DNA of 64,000 bases from NCBI RefSeq assembly GCF_013371215.1, contig NZ_JABWMH010000003.1, positions 496,001 to 560,000 on the forward strand, written 5' to 3'. Every line of letters begins with the position of its first letter. The first letter of the stretch is position 1. The notes beneath the pieces are model-generated. The model made no database searches and was not told the origin of the DNA. It was given only the letters and a program-made list of their open reading frames with translations. Positions 52,198 to 62,262 of the stretch are shown in pieces. This DNA is from Parasphingorhabdus flavimaris (GTDB lineage Bacteria > Pseudomonadota > Alphaproteobacteria > Sphingomonadales > Sphingomonadaceae). Position numbers and translations under genes: made by a program.

Positions 52198-54852
52198 ATG
52201 ACAGTGCGGACTCAGAAAAATGTGAAAAACGCGGATCGGGATTCTGCGCCGGTAGCGGCCAAGGTCACGCCGATGATGGAGCAATATTTCGCCCTCAAGG
52301 AAAAGGCGAGTGACTGCCTGCTTTTCTATCGCATGGGGGATTTTTTCGAACTATTTTACGATGATGCCAAGCTCGCTTCGGCGGCGCTCGACATCGCTCT
52401 GACATCGCGCGGAAAAAATGCCGGGGATTCGATCCCGATGTGCGGGGTTCCGGTCCACGCGGCGGAAAATTATCTGGCAAAGCTGATCCGCGCCGGTTTC
52501 AAGGTAGCGATTGCAGAGCAGACAGAGACGCCCGCCGAGGCAAAGGCGCGCGGCGGGTACAAGGCGTTGGTGGCGCGGGACATCATCCGCTATGTCACCG
52601 CCGGGACGCTGACCGAGGATAATCTGCTCGACGCGCGGAGCGACAATATACTGGTCGCGCTGGCGCAGGTGCAGGGCGAGATCGGGCTGGCATCGGCGGA
52701 CATCTCGACCGGTAGCTTCGAACTGGCAACGATAGCCGATGATGCTCTGGACGCCGAACTGGCGCGGCTGGCTCCGTCGGAAATCATCTGTTCGCCGGGA
52801 CTTATGCCACGGCTGCTGCGGGCAACCGAGTGGGGCAAGGAGCATTTCGACAGCGTCGGCGCGGAAAGGCGTCTCCAGGATCATTTCGGTGTCGCGACGC
52901 TCGACGGCATGGGTGAATTTTCGCGGGCCGAACTGGCGACCGCCGGTGGCCTGCTGGCCTATGTCGAACATGTCTCGCAGGGCAATATGCCCTATCTCCA
53001 TCCGCCGGGCAGGCGCGAGACCCGGGAATTTCTCTCGATCGACGGTCCGACGCGGGCCAGTCTCGAGATTGACCGGACCCTGGCCGGAGCGCGCGAGGGC
53101 AGCCTGCTCCACGCCATCGACCGGACGGTCACGCCGGCTGGCGCGCGTTTGCTGGCGCGGGACTTGTCGGCGCCCTTGTTCAATGAAAAGCAGATCAACC
53201 AGCGGCTGGGGCTGGTGCAGTGGTTCCACGACGGCTCGGCGGTGCGCGATGATGTGCGGACCGAGCTCAAGGCCTTGCCCGATATTGGCCGGGCGCTGGG
53301 CCGGGTCTCGGTCGGGCGCGGCAGCCCGCGCGACCTCGGCCAGATCCGCGATGGCCTGGCCGGTGCACGGATATTGCGCGAGCGGCTGACTTTGGTGGCC
53401 GGTCTGCCGGAACTGCTCGATCAAATTCTCCCCGCGCTCGATGGTCATGGCGAACTGGTCGATCTGCTCGACCGTGCGCTGGTCGATGCCCCGCCCACCG
53501 ATATGACCAATGGCGGCTATATCGCCCAGGGTTTCGATCCGGCGCTCGACGAACTGCGCAGCGCCGGTTCCGATGGCCGCAAGTCAATCGCGATACTCGA
53601 AGCGCGCTACCGCGAAACGACCGGGATCAACACGCTCAAGATCAAGCATAATGCCGTGCTCGGCTATTTCATCGAAGTGCCCGCCCGGCATGGCGATGGC
53701 CTGATGGCGGAGAATTCCGGCTTCACCCATCGCCAGACGCTCGCCGGGGTGGTGCGGTTCAATTCGACCGACCTGCACGAAGAAGCCGTGCGGGTATCGC
53801 AGGCCGGTGCCCATGCGCTGGCCGCCGAGGCCGCGCATTTTGAAGAGCTGGTCGAAAAGGTTCTGGCCCGCAAGCACGAGATTGGCGAGAGCGCCGATGC
53901 GCTTGCTCGGATCGATGTTTCCGCGGCGCTAGCTGAACGCGCCGCCGAAGGCCAGTGGAGCCGCCCCGAATTTGTCGACGGCAACGTTCTGGATATACAG
54001 GCCGGACGTCATCCGGTGGTGGAAGCCGCGCTGTCGGCCAAGGGCGATCCGTTTGTCGCCAACGATTGCTGCCTCGCCCAGGACGAGCGGCTGTGGCTGG
54101 TCTCCGGCCCCAATATGGGCGGTAAATCGACCTTCCTGCGGCAAAATGCTTTGATCGTGATCCTGGCCCAGGCCGGCGGTTTCGTACCGGCGTCTTCCGC
54201 GAGGCTCAGCCTGGTCGACCGCCTGTTCAGCCGCGTCGGCGCGTCCGACAATCTGGCACAGGGCCGTTCGACCTTCATGGTCGAGATGGTCGAGACCGCC
54301 GCGATCCTGTCACAGGCGACCGAGCAGAGTTTCGTCATTCTCGACGAAGTGGGCAGGGGGACCTCGACCTATGATGGTCTGGCGCTGGCATGGGCGGTGG
54401 TCGAGGCGGTGCACGAAACCAACCGCTGCCGCTGCCTGTTCGCGACCCATTATCACGAACTGACCCGGCTGGCCGACCGGCTCGACGCGCTGTCGCTCCA
54501 TCATGTCCGCGCCCGCGAATGGAAGGGCGATCTGGTCCTGCTCCACGAACTGGCCAAAGGTCCGGCGGATCGCAGCTATGGTCTGGCGGTCGCGAAACTG
54601 GCAGGCATCCCCAAGCCGGTGCTCAATCGCGCCAAATCGGTGCTCGACAAGCTCGAGGCCGGAAAGGCCGAAACCGGCGGGCTCGCGGCCGGTCTCGGCG
54701 ATCTGCCGCTTTTTGCGGCCACCCTTGCGGATGTCGAGGAAAAATCGGATGGCCTGCGGGACGCGCTGGGTGCGATTGACGTCGACGCCCTGTCCCCGCG
54801 GGAAGCGCTGGATCAGCTCTATGCGCTGAAAGCGCAACTGGAACAGGAATGA
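52198..54852 (+). CDS. mutS: DNA mismatch repair protein MutS
   Basis: Recognises mismatches and starts repair with MutL. An 884-residue protein with the N-terminal mismatch-recognition Phe-x-Glu in [12 protein letters not shown] near residues 46-57, core and clamp domains, the ATPase Walker [11 protein letters not shown] near 636-645, and [19 protein letters not shown] near 715-733. C-terminal dimerisation tail is present. Full length for MutS1. The peroxiredoxin follows by four bases. Confidence 0.97.
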   Translation: MTVRTQKNVKNADRDSAPVAAKVTPMMEQYFALKEKASDCLLFYRMGDFFELFYDDAKLASAALDIALTSRGKNAGDSIPMCGVPVHAAENYLAKLIRAGFKVAIAEQTETPAEAKARGGYKALVARDIIRYVTAGTLTEDNLLDARSDNILVALAQVQGEIGLASADISTGSFELATIADDALDAELARLAPSEIICSPGLMPRLLRATEWGKEHFDSVGAERRLQDHFGVATLDGMGEFSRAELATAGGLLAYVEHVSQGNMPYLHPPGRRETREFLSIDGPTRASLEIDRTLAGAREGSLLHAIDRTVTPAGARLLARDLSAPLFNEKQINQRLGLVQWFHDGSAVRDDVRTELKALPDIGRALGRVSVGRGSPRDLGQIRDGLAGARILRERLTLVAGLPELLDQILPALDGHGELVDLLDRALVDAPPTDMTNGGYIAQGFDPALDELRSAGSDGRKSIAILEARYRETTGINTLKIKHNAVLGYFIEVPARHGDGLMAENSGFTHRQTLAGVVRFNSTDLHEEAVRVSQAGAHALAAEAAHFEELVEKVLARKHEIGESADALARIDVSAALAERAAEGQWSRPEFVDGNVLDIQAGRHPVVEAALSAKGDPFVANDCCLAQDERLWLVSGPNMGGKSTFLRQNALIVILAQAGGFVPASSARLSLVDRLFSRVGASDNLAQGRSTFMVEMVETAAILSQATEQSFVILDEVGRGTSTYDGLALAWAVVEAVHETNRCRCLFATHYHELTRLADRLDALSLHHVRAREWKGDLVLLHELAKGPADRSYGLAVAKLAGIPKPVLNRAKSVLDKLEAGKAETGGLAAGLGDLPLFAATLADVEEKSDGLRDALGAIDVDALSPREALDQLYALKAQLEQE

Positions 54853-54856
54853 CAAG

Positions 54857-55411
54857 ATGAAAAAATGGATCGTGATCCTGATGACAGTGGCCATCGCCGC
54901 GGGTGGCACCTACGTCTATCATGCCCGCAGCAACAACAGCGAACCGTTGGAAATCGGCACCACCGCGCCCGATTTCACCACTATCGGCGCGCTGGCCGGC
55001 AAGGAATTCCAGTTCTCGCTGGCCGACAAGCTCAAGGACGGTCCGGTCGTGCTCTATTTCTTTCCCAAGGTGTTTACCGAAGGCTGCACGATCGAAGCCA
55101 ATATGTTCGCCGATGCTACGGCGGAATTCAATGCCGCAGGCGCGACCGTGATCGGCATGTCGGGTGATGATATCGAGGGGCTGAAGAAATTCTCGGTTTC
55201 CGAGTGTCGCGACAAATTCGCCGTCGCCCGCGCCGATGACGAGATTATCGAATCCTATCAGGTCCGCATGTCACCGGGGCTCGCGATGACCAACCGGACC
55301 AGCTATGTGATCGACCGCGAAGGCAGGATCGCCTTCGTTCACAGCGCCACAAAGCCGCAGGGCCATGTCACCGGCACGCTGGCAAAAGTGAAAGCCCTCT
55401 CCAAAAGCTGA
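54857..55411 (+). CDS. Membrane-anchored peroxiredoxin (AhpC/TSA family, BCP-like)
   Basis: A 184-residue thiol peroxidase. Residues 4-20 form a signal-anchor or signal peptide, so it likely acts in the periplasm, unlike cytosolic BCP. The redoxin core begins IGTTAPDF near 34, with peroxidatic Cys77 in FTEGCTIEAN and a second Cys at 117 (SECRDKF), and FPKVF in place of the usual YPKDF. YVIDREGRIAFVH is typical of the fold. Confidence 0.88.
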   Translation: MKKWIVILMTVAIAAGGTYVYHARSNNSEPLEIGTTAPDFTTIGALAGKEFQFSLADKLKDGPVVLYFFPKVFTEGCTIEANMFADATAEFNAAGATVIGMSGDDIEGLKKFSVSECRDKFAVARADDEIIESYQVRMSPGLAMTNRTSYVIDREGRIAFVHSATKPQGHVTGTLAKVKALSKS

Positions 55412-55454
55412 TTAAATACTTGCATTTGCCGCGCGGCTAGACAGAAAGACGCTC

Positions 55455-56372
55455 ATGACCGATCACGCACCAGATCCAGCCATGCTTGCCAAGGCGGAAA
55501 CACTCACAGACGCATTGCCCTACATGCAGCGCTATGCCGGCAAGACCTTTGTCGTCAAATATGGCGGCCACGCGATGGGCGACGCCAGACTGGCGCGCAA
55601 TTTTGCCGAGGATATCGTCCTGCTCAAAGCGGTCGGGATCAATCCGGTTGTCGTGCACGGCGGCGGCCCACAAATCGGCGCGATGCTGGCGCGGGTCGGT
55701 GTCGAGAGCGAATTTGTCGACGGTCTGCGGGTCACGACCAAGGAAACCGCGGAAATCGCGGAAATGGTGCTGTCCGGTGCGATCAACAAGGAACTGGTCA
55801 GCTGGATCGGACAGGCCGGCGGTAGCGCCATCGGCATTTCCGGCAAGGATGGCGGCTTTGTCAAAGCGACCAAGCTGCGTCGCACCAATCGCGATCCGGA
55901 TAGCAATATCGAACGGATCATCGATCTCGGCTATGTCGGCGAACCAAAACGGGTTGATCGCAGCGTCGTCGACCGGATTTCCGCAGCCGGGATGATCCCG
56001 GTCATCGCGCCGATCGGAGTGGGTGACGATGGTGCGACCTATAATATCAACGCGGACACCATGGCCGGTGCTGTCGCCTCGGCCCTGCGCGCGGCGCGCC
56101 TGTTCCTGCTGACCGATGTCCCCGGCGTGCTCGACAAGCAGGGTGAATTGCTGACCGACCTTGATCCGGCGAAAATCCAGGCCCTGGTCGACGAAGGCAC
56201 GATTTCCGGCGGGATGATTCCGAAGCTGGAAACCTGCGTCAAGGCGGTCCAGGAAGGCGTCGATGCCGCCGTCGTCCTTGATGGCCGCATTCCCCATGCG
56301 ATGCTGCTCGAAATCTTTACCAGCAAGGGCGCGGGTACGCTGGTAAAGGACGATATTCATCCGGTTGAATAA
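55455..56372 (+). CDS. argB: Acetylglutamate kinase
   Basis: Phosphorylates N-acetyl-L-glutamate in arginine synthesis. A 305-residue amino acid kinase with KYGGHAMGD near residues 36-44, [10 protein letters not shown] near 67-76, [13 protein letters not shown] near 218, and [15 protein letters not shown] near 252. Length and N-terminal helix fit the arginine-sensitive hexameric type, though regulation is inferred only. Confidence 0.96.
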   Translation: MTDHAPDPAMLAKAETLTDALPYMQRYAGKTFVVKYGGHAMGDARLARNFAEDIVLLKAVGINPVVVHGGGPQIGAMLARVGVESEFVDGLRVTTKETAEIAEMVLSGAINKELVSWIGQAGGSAIGISGKDGGFVKATKLRRTNRDPDSNIERIIDLGYVGEPKRVDRSVVDRISAAGMIPVIAPIGVGDDGATYNINADTMAGAVASALRAARLFLLTDVPGVLDKQGELLTDLDPAKIQALVDEGTISGGMIPKLETCVKAVQEGVDAAVVLDGRIPHAMLLEIFTSKGAGTLVKDDIHPVE

Positions 56373-56470
56373 TCGCCTGACTGTGTTATATTGTTGATAC
56401 AGTAAATTACTGGCGTTACCGGCGACAAATCTCTAGCCGCTATGCCAGATTATCGATAAAGGGTCCGTCC

Positions 56471-56767
56471 ATGGCATTCGCAATTCTTCAAATCATCGCA
56501 ATCCTGCTCAACGTGGCGATTACCGTCATCATCGTGCAGGCGATCATGAGCTGGCTGCTCGCGTTCAACGTCATCAACCTGCAAAATGATATCGTCAACG
56601 CGATCTGGACGACGTTGGACGCGCTGACCGCGCCAATCTATCGGCCGATCCGCAAAATCATGCCGGATTTCGGAGCGATCGACCTGACCCCGATGGTCGT
56701 CATCATCGCCATCATCATCCTGCAGGACGCAATCCTGCCTCCCCTGGCGCAAGCACTGCTCAGTTGA
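56471..56767 (+). CDS. YggT family membrane protein
   Basis: A 98-residue protein with two hydrophobic helices (about 5-28 and 72-92) separated by the YggT motif [28 protein letters not shown] near 47-74. The family is linked to osmotic stress and, in Gram-positive bacteria, to division-site organisation. It overlaps folD by four bases and begins after a 98-base gap from argB. Confidence 0.9.
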   Translation: MAFAILQIIAILLNVAITVIIVQAIMSWLLAFNVINLQNDIVNAIWTTLDALTAPIYRPIRKIMPDFGAIDLTPMVVIIAIIILQDAILPPLAQALLS

Positions 56768-57660
56768 CCACAGCGCGGATCATTGACGGCAAGGCCTTCG
56801 CCGCCGGTCTTCGCGAACGGATCAGGGAAGCGGTCCCTGCCTTTCAAAAGCAGGCCGGTCGTGCGCCCGGTCTCGCCGTGGTTCTGGTTGGCGAAGATCC
56901 GGCCAGCCAGGTCTATGTTGCCTCCAAGCACAAGGCGACCATCGCTGCCGGCATGGAAAGTTTCGAACATAGGCTCCCCGCCGATGTAGCCCAGGACGAT
57001 CTGCATGCTTTGATCGATCGGCTCAACGCCGACGAGACGGTGGACGGCATACTCGTTCAATTGCCACTGCCAAAAGGCCTCGACGAAAAAGCCGTGGTCA
57101 TGGCGATCGATCCGGACAAGGATGTCGACGGCCTCCACGTGATCAACGCCGGACGTCTCGCCAATGGCGAAGAGGCGCTGACTCCCTGCACCCCGCTGGG
57201 CAGCCTGATGCTGCTTAAGGATACATTGGGCGATCTGACCGGCCTCGACGCTGTCGTCGTTGGCCGGTCGATCCTGGTCGGCAAACCGATGGCGCAGTTG
57301 CTGCTCGCCGAAAATTGCACCGTCACCATGGCGCACAGCCGGACCCGGGACCTTCCCGATGTCGTCCGCCGCGCCGATATTGTCGTGGCTGCGGTTGGCC
57401 GCGCCGAGATGGTCAAGGGTGACTGGCTGAAACCCGGTGCCGTCGTGATCGACGTCGGTATCAACCGGCTGGAAGCCGCGCCGGGCGAGAGCAAGGGACG
57501 TCTGGTCGGCGATGTCGCCACCGCTGAAGCCATGGATCATGTCCGTGCGATCACCCCGGTGCCAGGAGGGGTTGGCCCGATGACCATTGCGGTGCTATTG
57601 CGCAATACCCTGGTCGCTGCATCCGCACGCGCCGGGCTGGAGAAACCGGAGAATCTGTAA
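56764..57660 (+). CDS. folD: Methylenetetrahydrofolate dehydrogenase/cyclohydrolase
   Basis: Bifunctional enzyme of the folate one-carbon pathway. A 298-residue protein with [17 protein letters not shown] near residues 39-55 (catalytic Lys), GILVQLPLP near 98, [12 protein letters not shown] near 163-174, and [15 protein letters not shown] near 262. The start is TTG at 56764, within the YggT stop (TTGA). Confidence 0.95.
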   Translation: MTTARIIDGKAFAAGLRERIREAVPAFQKQAGRAPGLAVVLVGEDPASQVYVASKHKATIAAGMESFEHRLPADVAQDDLHALIDRLNADETVDGILVQLPLPKGLDEKAVVMAIDPDKDVDGLHVINAGRLANGEEALTPCTPLGSLMLLKDTLGDLTGLDAVVVGRSILVGKPMAQLLLAENCTVTMAHSRTRDLPDVVRRADIVVAAVGRAEMVKGDWLKPGAVVIDVGINRLEAAPGESKGRLVGDVATAEAMDHVRAITPVPGGVGPMTIAVLLRNTLVAASARAGLEKPENL

Positions 57661-58382
57661 TGCGCCTGTTTGCCGCAATCGGAATCACGCTGATCCTGGC
57701 AGGCTGTGCCAGCGGCGGCGGGCGTATGAACGACCGCGAACGCTATAACCGTGCTGCCGGCAAACCGGTCGCCAATCCCAGCGCCGTGGTAAAGGCGGAA
57801 CTGTCCTTTGCCCGGCTGGCGCAGGAAAAGGGACAATGGACCGCTTTCCGCGAAACGGCGGCGGATGATGCGATCATGTTCGTGCCGGCTATCACCGAAG
57901 CAAAGCAATGGTTGAACGGCAAGGCTGACCCCCAATCGGCGGTCGAATGGCAGCCGCACAGAATATCCATGTCCTGCGACGGCAGTCTCGCCGTGTCGAC
58001 GGGCGCCTGGCAGGCCGCCAATGGCAGCACCGGCTCCTTCGTCACCATCTGGCGGCTGGAGAATTTTGACGAACGCCATCGCGGCAAGGATCAGGAGTGG
58101 AAGTGGGTATTTGATCACGGTACGCCGCTGGATGAACCATTGCCCGCTCCCGATTTCATCGAGACGGAAGTTGCTTCCTGCACCGGTAAAACGCCCGAGC
58201 AAACCGGGGAGGCCGGTGCGCAAAAGCCAGCGGACAGGCGGGTTGGAAAATCGCCCGACGGCACTCTGGTCTGGGATGCCGTGCAATATTCCGGCAAGAA
58301 TCCTTCGATCACCGTGCGGGCATGGGACGGCAATAGAATGCAGGCTGTCGAACATGCCCTAAAGGAAGACCAACCGCAGTGA
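57660..58382 (+). CDS. Putative lipoprotein with SnoaL-like domain
   Basis: A 240-residue lipoprotein. The signal sequence ends in lipobox LAGC (Cys16), followed by a domain resembling DUF4440/SnoaL-type proteins: AELSFARLAQEKGQWTAFRETAADDAIMFVP near 46-76. The cone-fold assignment is inference; no catalytic residues can be pointed out. It overlaps the folD stop by one base and the MarC gene start by four. Confidence 0.7.
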   Translation: MRLFAAIGITLILAGCASGGGRMNDRERYNRAAGKPVANPSAVVKAELSFARLAQEKGQWTAFRETAADDAIMFVPAITEAKQWLNGKADPQSAVEWQPHRISMSCDGSLAVSTGAWQAANGSTGSFVTIWRLENFDERHRGKDQEWKWVFDHGTPLDEPLPAPDFIETEVASCTGKTPEQTGEAGAQKPADRRVGKSPDGTLVWDAVQYSGKNPSITVRAWDGNRMQAVEHALKEDQPQ

Positions 58383-58996
58383 TCGAGCTCTTCATCTCTT
58401 CCTTCATCACCTTTTTCGTGGTGATCGACCCGCCCGGCTGCGCTCCAATCTATGCCAGCCTGACCAGCAGCGTGCCACCGCGCGATCGCCGGATCATGGC
58501 CATCCGGGCGATATTCGTCGCCGCCATCATTTTGCTGGTTTTCGCACTGTTCGGCGAACAGATGCTCGGCGCGCTGGGTATCAGCCTCGACAGTTTCCGG
58601 ATTGCCGGTGGTATCATGCTGTTCCTGATCGCGCTGGAAATGGTGTTCGAAAAACGCACCGAACGGCGCGAAGACAGGGCGCAGGAGATTATCGAGCAGC
58701 CCGAGATAGAGGATGTCTCGATCTTTCCGATGGCGATGCCGATGATCGCCGGACCGGGGTCGATTGCCGCGGTCATGCTCCTGACGTCGCAGAATGACGG
58801 TATCGACAATGCCATGGTCATTCTTGGCGCGCTCGGCGCGGTGCTGCTGCTCACGCTCGCCGGACTGATCGCCGCCGGACCGCTGATGCGGATCCTGGGG
58901 AACAAGGTCGAAGCGGTGATCACCCGGGTTCTGGGTGTGCTGCTGGGCGCGCTTGCCGTGCAGTTTGTGGTCGACGGCCTGATCGCCAGCTTCTGA
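58379..58996 (+). CDS. MarC family integral membrane protein
   Basis: A 205-residue six-helix protein of the MarC/UPF0056 family. FFVVIDPPGCAPIYASLT near 12-29 is the family start pattern; AMPMIAGPGSIAAVMLL near 118-134 is the second repeat. Function unclear, no longer thought to relate to multiple antibiotic resistance. The GTG start overlaps the previous stop. It converges on the TPR gene. Confidence 0.9.
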   Translation: MIELFISSFITFFVVIDPPGCAPIYASLTSSVPPRDRRIMAIRAIFVAAIILLVFALFGEQMLGALGISLDSFRIAGGIMLFLIALEMVFEKRTERREDRAQEIIEQPEIEDVSIFPMAMPMIAGPGSIAAVMLLTSQNDGIDNAMVILGALGAVLLLTLAGLIAAGPLMRILGNKVEAVITRVLGVLLGALAVQFVVDGLIASF

Positions 58997-59011
58997 TTCA
59001 GGGTTTCGCGT

Positions 59012-60721
59012 TCACTCGGTGATCACACCGGTGATGGACAGCAGCAGGAAGGCCCGATTGGCCAGCGACGGATTGAGAATCAGGCGGTCCAGAAATTCTC
59101 GCGGGCTTTCCTCTGTCTTGCTGCCATAAGCCGCAACCAGTCGGTCCCACGCTGCCCGGGAATCCTCGATCCGGCCGTTTTTGGCATAGACCATGGCCAT
59201 CGCAACGTCATAATATGGCCCGACACTGTTGCTGGAAGGCATGATGCTCTCCGCAAATTCCAGCGCTTCCTTGTCCTTGCCCTCGGCCAGCAAGGTGAAC
59301 ACCAATGCCGTTTCGGCCAGAATCGAGCCCCGCGGGTCGAGGGCAATCGCACGGCGCAGATATTGGATTGCGGACGGATCGCTGCAGGCAAAAAGAAACG
59401 CGCCGGTTTCCGCATGCATGGTGGCTTCATACGGATCGAGTTCAATTGCTTTTTCGGCAAATTCCTTGCCGCGGGCACAGTTGCGACTGAAAAAGCTGGC
59501 TCTGGCAAGAGCGAAGTTCGCGGACGCCTCTTCCCGGCCCCGCACCATGGCCTCACGCGCAAAACGCATTCCCGCTTCCGGATCGGGCGTCCGTCCGGTT
59601 TCGTCTTCCCGCAAAAAGGCGACGAAGGAGGCTGCTGCAAGAATCCGGCTGTCCAGCGGATCGGCGGCCAGCGATTGTTCCAGGCAGGATTCGACCACGG
59701 GTAACAGTTCGGGGTCACGGTCGGCGCGATAGCTTTCGAACCGCAGAAGACATGCATGTCCCATCATCGCATCGTCGGGCAGATGCTTGCGCTGGTCGGT
59801 AGCTATGACACCATATACGCTCGCAATGCGGCTGGCGATCGGGCCCAGTTCGTCAGGATAATTTGCCGCGGACTCCGGAGCCGCAATCGTCGCTGACCAG
59901 ATCACTTCGTTTCGTGCTAGCGAGGTTAGGGAAAATATGACCTCCGGGCCATTCTGGCCAGGGACCCACTGGATATCGAACCGATAGGCGTTTCGATAGG
60001 GTTCGGAACTGCTGTCGGATATGTCTTCTGCTCCCAGACGCACTTGCGAGGAATTGGCAAGGGCATGTTCCATGAACAGCCGGATTTCAGCCTCTCTGCC
60101 CGGTTCGTTCGCGGGAAGCTCGTCATTTGCGGCTGTAAAATAGATTTTCGGTGGCAGGATATAATAATCGGACATGGTTTTCTCGTCCGGAAGGTCGTCG
60201 TCGAAGAGACCCGTCGACCACGCGAACGCCATCACTGCGATCAGGAGGATCGCCGCCAGACCAAGGATCATCTTTTTCTTGTGAAACCACCGGTCTCCCC
60301 CGGCTGCCGCAGGAGAGGCAAGGGCGGGCGCGTCTGTCTCCCCGTCCGGGATGTCGGGTTGCTGGTCTATATTGTCATCATCCATGTGGATTTCGACGGT
60401 ATAGTGGCCGATCGGGATGCGCAGCCTTTCCGGGCTATCCGCTGCGGCATAATGGGCCGCCAGCATCTTCCGCAGCCGTCCGACCTGGACGCGCGGGTAG
60501 CTGTCGGCCTGGACATCAAAATCCTCGGACCGGCCCAGTCCGTCAACCGCAACCTGATAGGCTTTCGGAGGGTTGTCGGGGTTGGTGATCGCTTCTTCGA
60601 CCAGATATTTCAAAAGCTGAGACATGACCGGAGACCGGACAAAGTCCGGCGAATGCAGAAGCGTGTTGGCTTCTGCCCGCAGCATCTCTGCTCTCTGTCC
60701 GTCCGATATCGCCGATGACAT
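59012..60721 (-). CDS. Winged-helix-like, single-TM, TPR protein (possible one-component regulator)
   Basis: A 569-residue protein. Residues 10-100 contain the pattern LLHSPDFVRSPVMSQLLKYLVEEAI ... YQVAVDGLGRSEDFD ... PRVQVGRLRKML, a predicted DNA-binding-like module found N-terminal in many TPR and adenylate-cyclase-like proteins. A membrane helix is near 151-170, and the periplasmic part ends in TPR-like helices (about 370-500). I chose the ATG at 60721, with AGGAAAGGA upstream; one at 60742 is the alternative. The target and signal are unknown. Confidence 0.7.
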   Translation of the reverse strand: MSSAISDGQRAEMLRAEANTLLHSPDFVRSPVMSQLLKYLVEEAITNPDNPPKAYQVAVDGLGRSEDFDVQADSYPRVQVGRLRKMLAAHYAAADSPERLRIPIGHYTVEIHMDDDNIDQQPDIPDGETDAPALASPAAAGGDRWFHKKKMILGLAAILLIAVMAFAWSTGLFDDDLPDEKTMSDYYILPPKIYFTAANDELPANEPGREAEIRLFMEHALANSSQVRLGAEDISDSSSEPYRNAYRFDIQWVPGQNGPEVIFSLTSLARNEVIWSATIAAPESAANYPDELGPIASRIASVYGVIATDQRKHLPDDAMMGHACLLRFESYRADRDPELLPVVESCLEQSLAADPLDSRILAAASFVAFLREDETGRTPDPEAGMRFAREAMVRGREEASANFALARASFFSRNCARGKEFAEKAIELDPYEATMHAETGAFLFACSDPSAIQYLRRAIALDPRGSILAETALVFTLLAEGKDKEALEFAESIMPSSNSVGPYYDVAMAMVYAKNGRIEDSRAAWDRLVAAYGSKTEESPREFLDRLILNPSLANRAFLLLSITGVITE

Positions 60722-60783
60722 AGCCTGAAGTCCTTTCCTCATGTAACTTGAGGTAAATTAGGGGGAATTGGCAAGTAGAATCA

Positions 60784-61539
60784 TCATTCGAATTCTGCCC
60801 AATCGCGAAGGCTGACCCAGCCTTCACAACCGACAATTATGTGGTCGTGGATGGTCAGGTCCAGCTCTTTGGCTGCTTTCACCAGCCTTTCGGTGGCCTC
60901 TATGTCAACCTCGCTCGGCTGTGGATCACCCGACGGATGGTTGTGGGCGATGATTAGGGCACTGGCGTCCAGCACCAGGGACCGCTTCAATATTTCCCGC
61001 GGGTAGATGGGGGCCGATGAAATTGTGCCCCTGCTGACAACTTCATCGCTGATCAGTCGGTTCTTGCTGTCTAGAAACAACACGCGCACCTCTTCTACCG
61101 GCAAACGTGCCATGGCAATGACCAGATATTCGATCACGTCGGTCGCCTTGGACAGGCAGATGCGATCCAGCATCTGTTCGCGCGACGAGACAAGCATCGC
61201 CTCGCGGACCAAAGACAGGATAGCCCGAGCGGGATCCTGTTCGTTCGACCGCGAATCGGCGTTCAATATGGCCCCGATGGAACCGAATTCGTTGATCAGG
61301 CCCGCGGCTACCGCTGGTGCATCATCGATTCTCGAGAGGATGAAAAGTCGCTCCAGGATCTGTCGACCCCGAATTGCCGCAGGCGTTGCTGATGGCGGTA
61401 GGTGCCGATCGCCAATGTCAGCAGCATGGGATAGGCCCAGAACGCTATTACTACATAATAGGCTTGGGGAAGCAGTTCGGGGATTATCATTTTGGGGATA
61501 TGGGACAGAACCTGTATCACCTGCATGGCGCATATCCAT
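60784..61539 (-). CDS. radC: RadC/JAB-domain protein
   Basis: About 251 residues from the ATG at 61539. The JAB/MPN+ motif HNHPSGDPQPSEVD is near residues 197-210, with Glu upstream (VEEVRVLFLDSKN) and Asp after. The UPF0758 N-terminal helix region ILERLFILSRIDDAPAVAAGLINEFGSI is present. RadC is named for DNA repair but its role is unclear; JAB proteins cut isopeptide-type bonds. No ATG, GTG or TTG lies between 61533 and the conserved region, so its 5' end overlaps the upstream gene by about 225-232 bases. Confidence 0.78.
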   Translation of the reverse strand: MDMRHAGDTGSVPYPQNDNPRTASPSLLCSNSVLGLSHAADIGDRHLPPSATPAAIRGRQILERLFILSRIDDAPAVAAGLINEFGSIGAILNADSRSNEQDPARAILSLVREAMLVSSREQMLDRICLSKATDVIEYLVIAMARLPVEEVRVLFLDSKNRLISDEVVSRGTISSAPIYPREILKRSLVLDASALIIAHNHPSGDPQPSEVDIEATERLVKAAKELDLTIHDHIIVGCEGWVSLRDWAEFE

Positions 61540-61784
61540 ATAGTCCAATACCTTTCGGCGCTAAGCGCCAGCATCATGAATGCGAACAAAATCGCCATAT
61601 CAGTGACCAAAATGCCAAATTCCAGTTGCGCATACCTGTCGGCTGACAACGGTGTTACAATGAAGGTCGTCCCGACACCGATAATGAAAATCACCACAGC
61701 CCATCTTTCGGGCGGGCCTCCTTTGATAGCCGAATAGGAGCAAACAACCATCATGAGCGAGAAGAACAATTCTATAGGCAGCAT
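61308..61784 (-). CDS. Four-helix membrane protein, function unknown
   Basis: A 158-residue protein with four hydrophobic segments (about 1-17, 26-46, 56-80, 103-125) and a basic, Gln/Arg-rich C-terminus. I recognise no family. Its last 225 or so bases overlap the radC-like frame on the same strand. A perfect 11-base-pair inverted repeat lies directly upstream of its ATG. Confidence 0.65.
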   Translation of the reverse strand: MLPIELFFSLMMVVCSYSAIKGGPPERWAVVIFIIGVGTTFIVTPLSADRYAQLEFGILVTDMAILFAFMMLALSAERYWTIWICAMQVIQVLSHIPKMIIPELLPQAYYVVIAFWAYPMLLTLAIGTYRHQQRLRQFGVDRSWSDFSSSRESMMHQR

Positions 61785-61787
61785 AGG

Positions 61788-61819
61788 TTGACCGGACCAA
61801 ATAAGTGCGGTCCGGTCAA
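61788..61819. promoter_or_regulatory. Perfect 11-bp inverted repeat before the membrane-protein start
   Basis: TTGACCGGACC (61788-61798) and its exact complement (61809-61819) are separated by ten bases. The dyad ends three bases before the start codon of the 61784 gene, so it could be an operator or an mRNA hairpin that hides the ribosome-binding site. No T-run follows on the minus strand, so a simple terminator for the gene ending at 61835 is less likely. Confidence 0.6.
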
Positions 61820-61834
61820 GCGTTGCCTAATGCG

Positions 61835-62203
61835 CTAAGCGCTTTCTACTACCCGGAGAGGGCTCAATTTCTCATCTGCAGCGCTAGCCTGGTTTGGCGG
61901 GCATTTGCCCACATCACCAAGACCAATCGTCCGCAATCCGGCATCATCCCGGTCTTCGACCAGGTGGCCGTGGGCTTCTACGACTTCGCGATAACTGCGG
62001 GCGGTTCTGGCTGCTGCGGCGATCAGTTTCTCCGAAGCATCCATGCCGGCGGTCAGGGAAAAACGCGTGCCCGGTGCCATACGCGCGGCAGCAATGCTGC
62101 TCATCAGTTCACCCATCTGGATCATCGTGAGATTGAGGGATTTTTCGACTTCATTGATTTTTTTGGCAATGGGGCGGGCGGCTTCGATACGTTGATTCAA
62201 CAT
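61835..62203 (-). CDS. Small unknown protein
   Basis: A 122-residue protein from the ATG at 62203 (MLNQRIEAA), with a GGAGA Shine-Dalgarno five bases upstream. It is mostly helical and polar: MIQMGELMSSIAAARM near 27-42, SEKLIAAAARTARSYREVVEAHGHL near 57-81, and LRTIGLGDVGKCPP near 90-103. I recall similar small proteins in other sphingomonads but no known function. It follows the HTH gene on the same strand by about 60 bases, with a 6-bp hairpin (62217-62234) in the gap. Confidence 0.6.
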   Translation of the reverse strand: MLNQRIEAARPIAKKINEVEKSLNLTMIQMGELMSSIAAARMAPGTRFSLTAGMDASEKLIAAAARTARSYREVVEAHGHLVEDRDDAGLRTIGLGDVGKCPPNQASAADEKLSPLRVVESA

Positions 62204-62262
62204 GAGTGTCTCCAGACGCCGGACGACACCGGCGACGACTATTTGGTCAATAATTACAGAGA

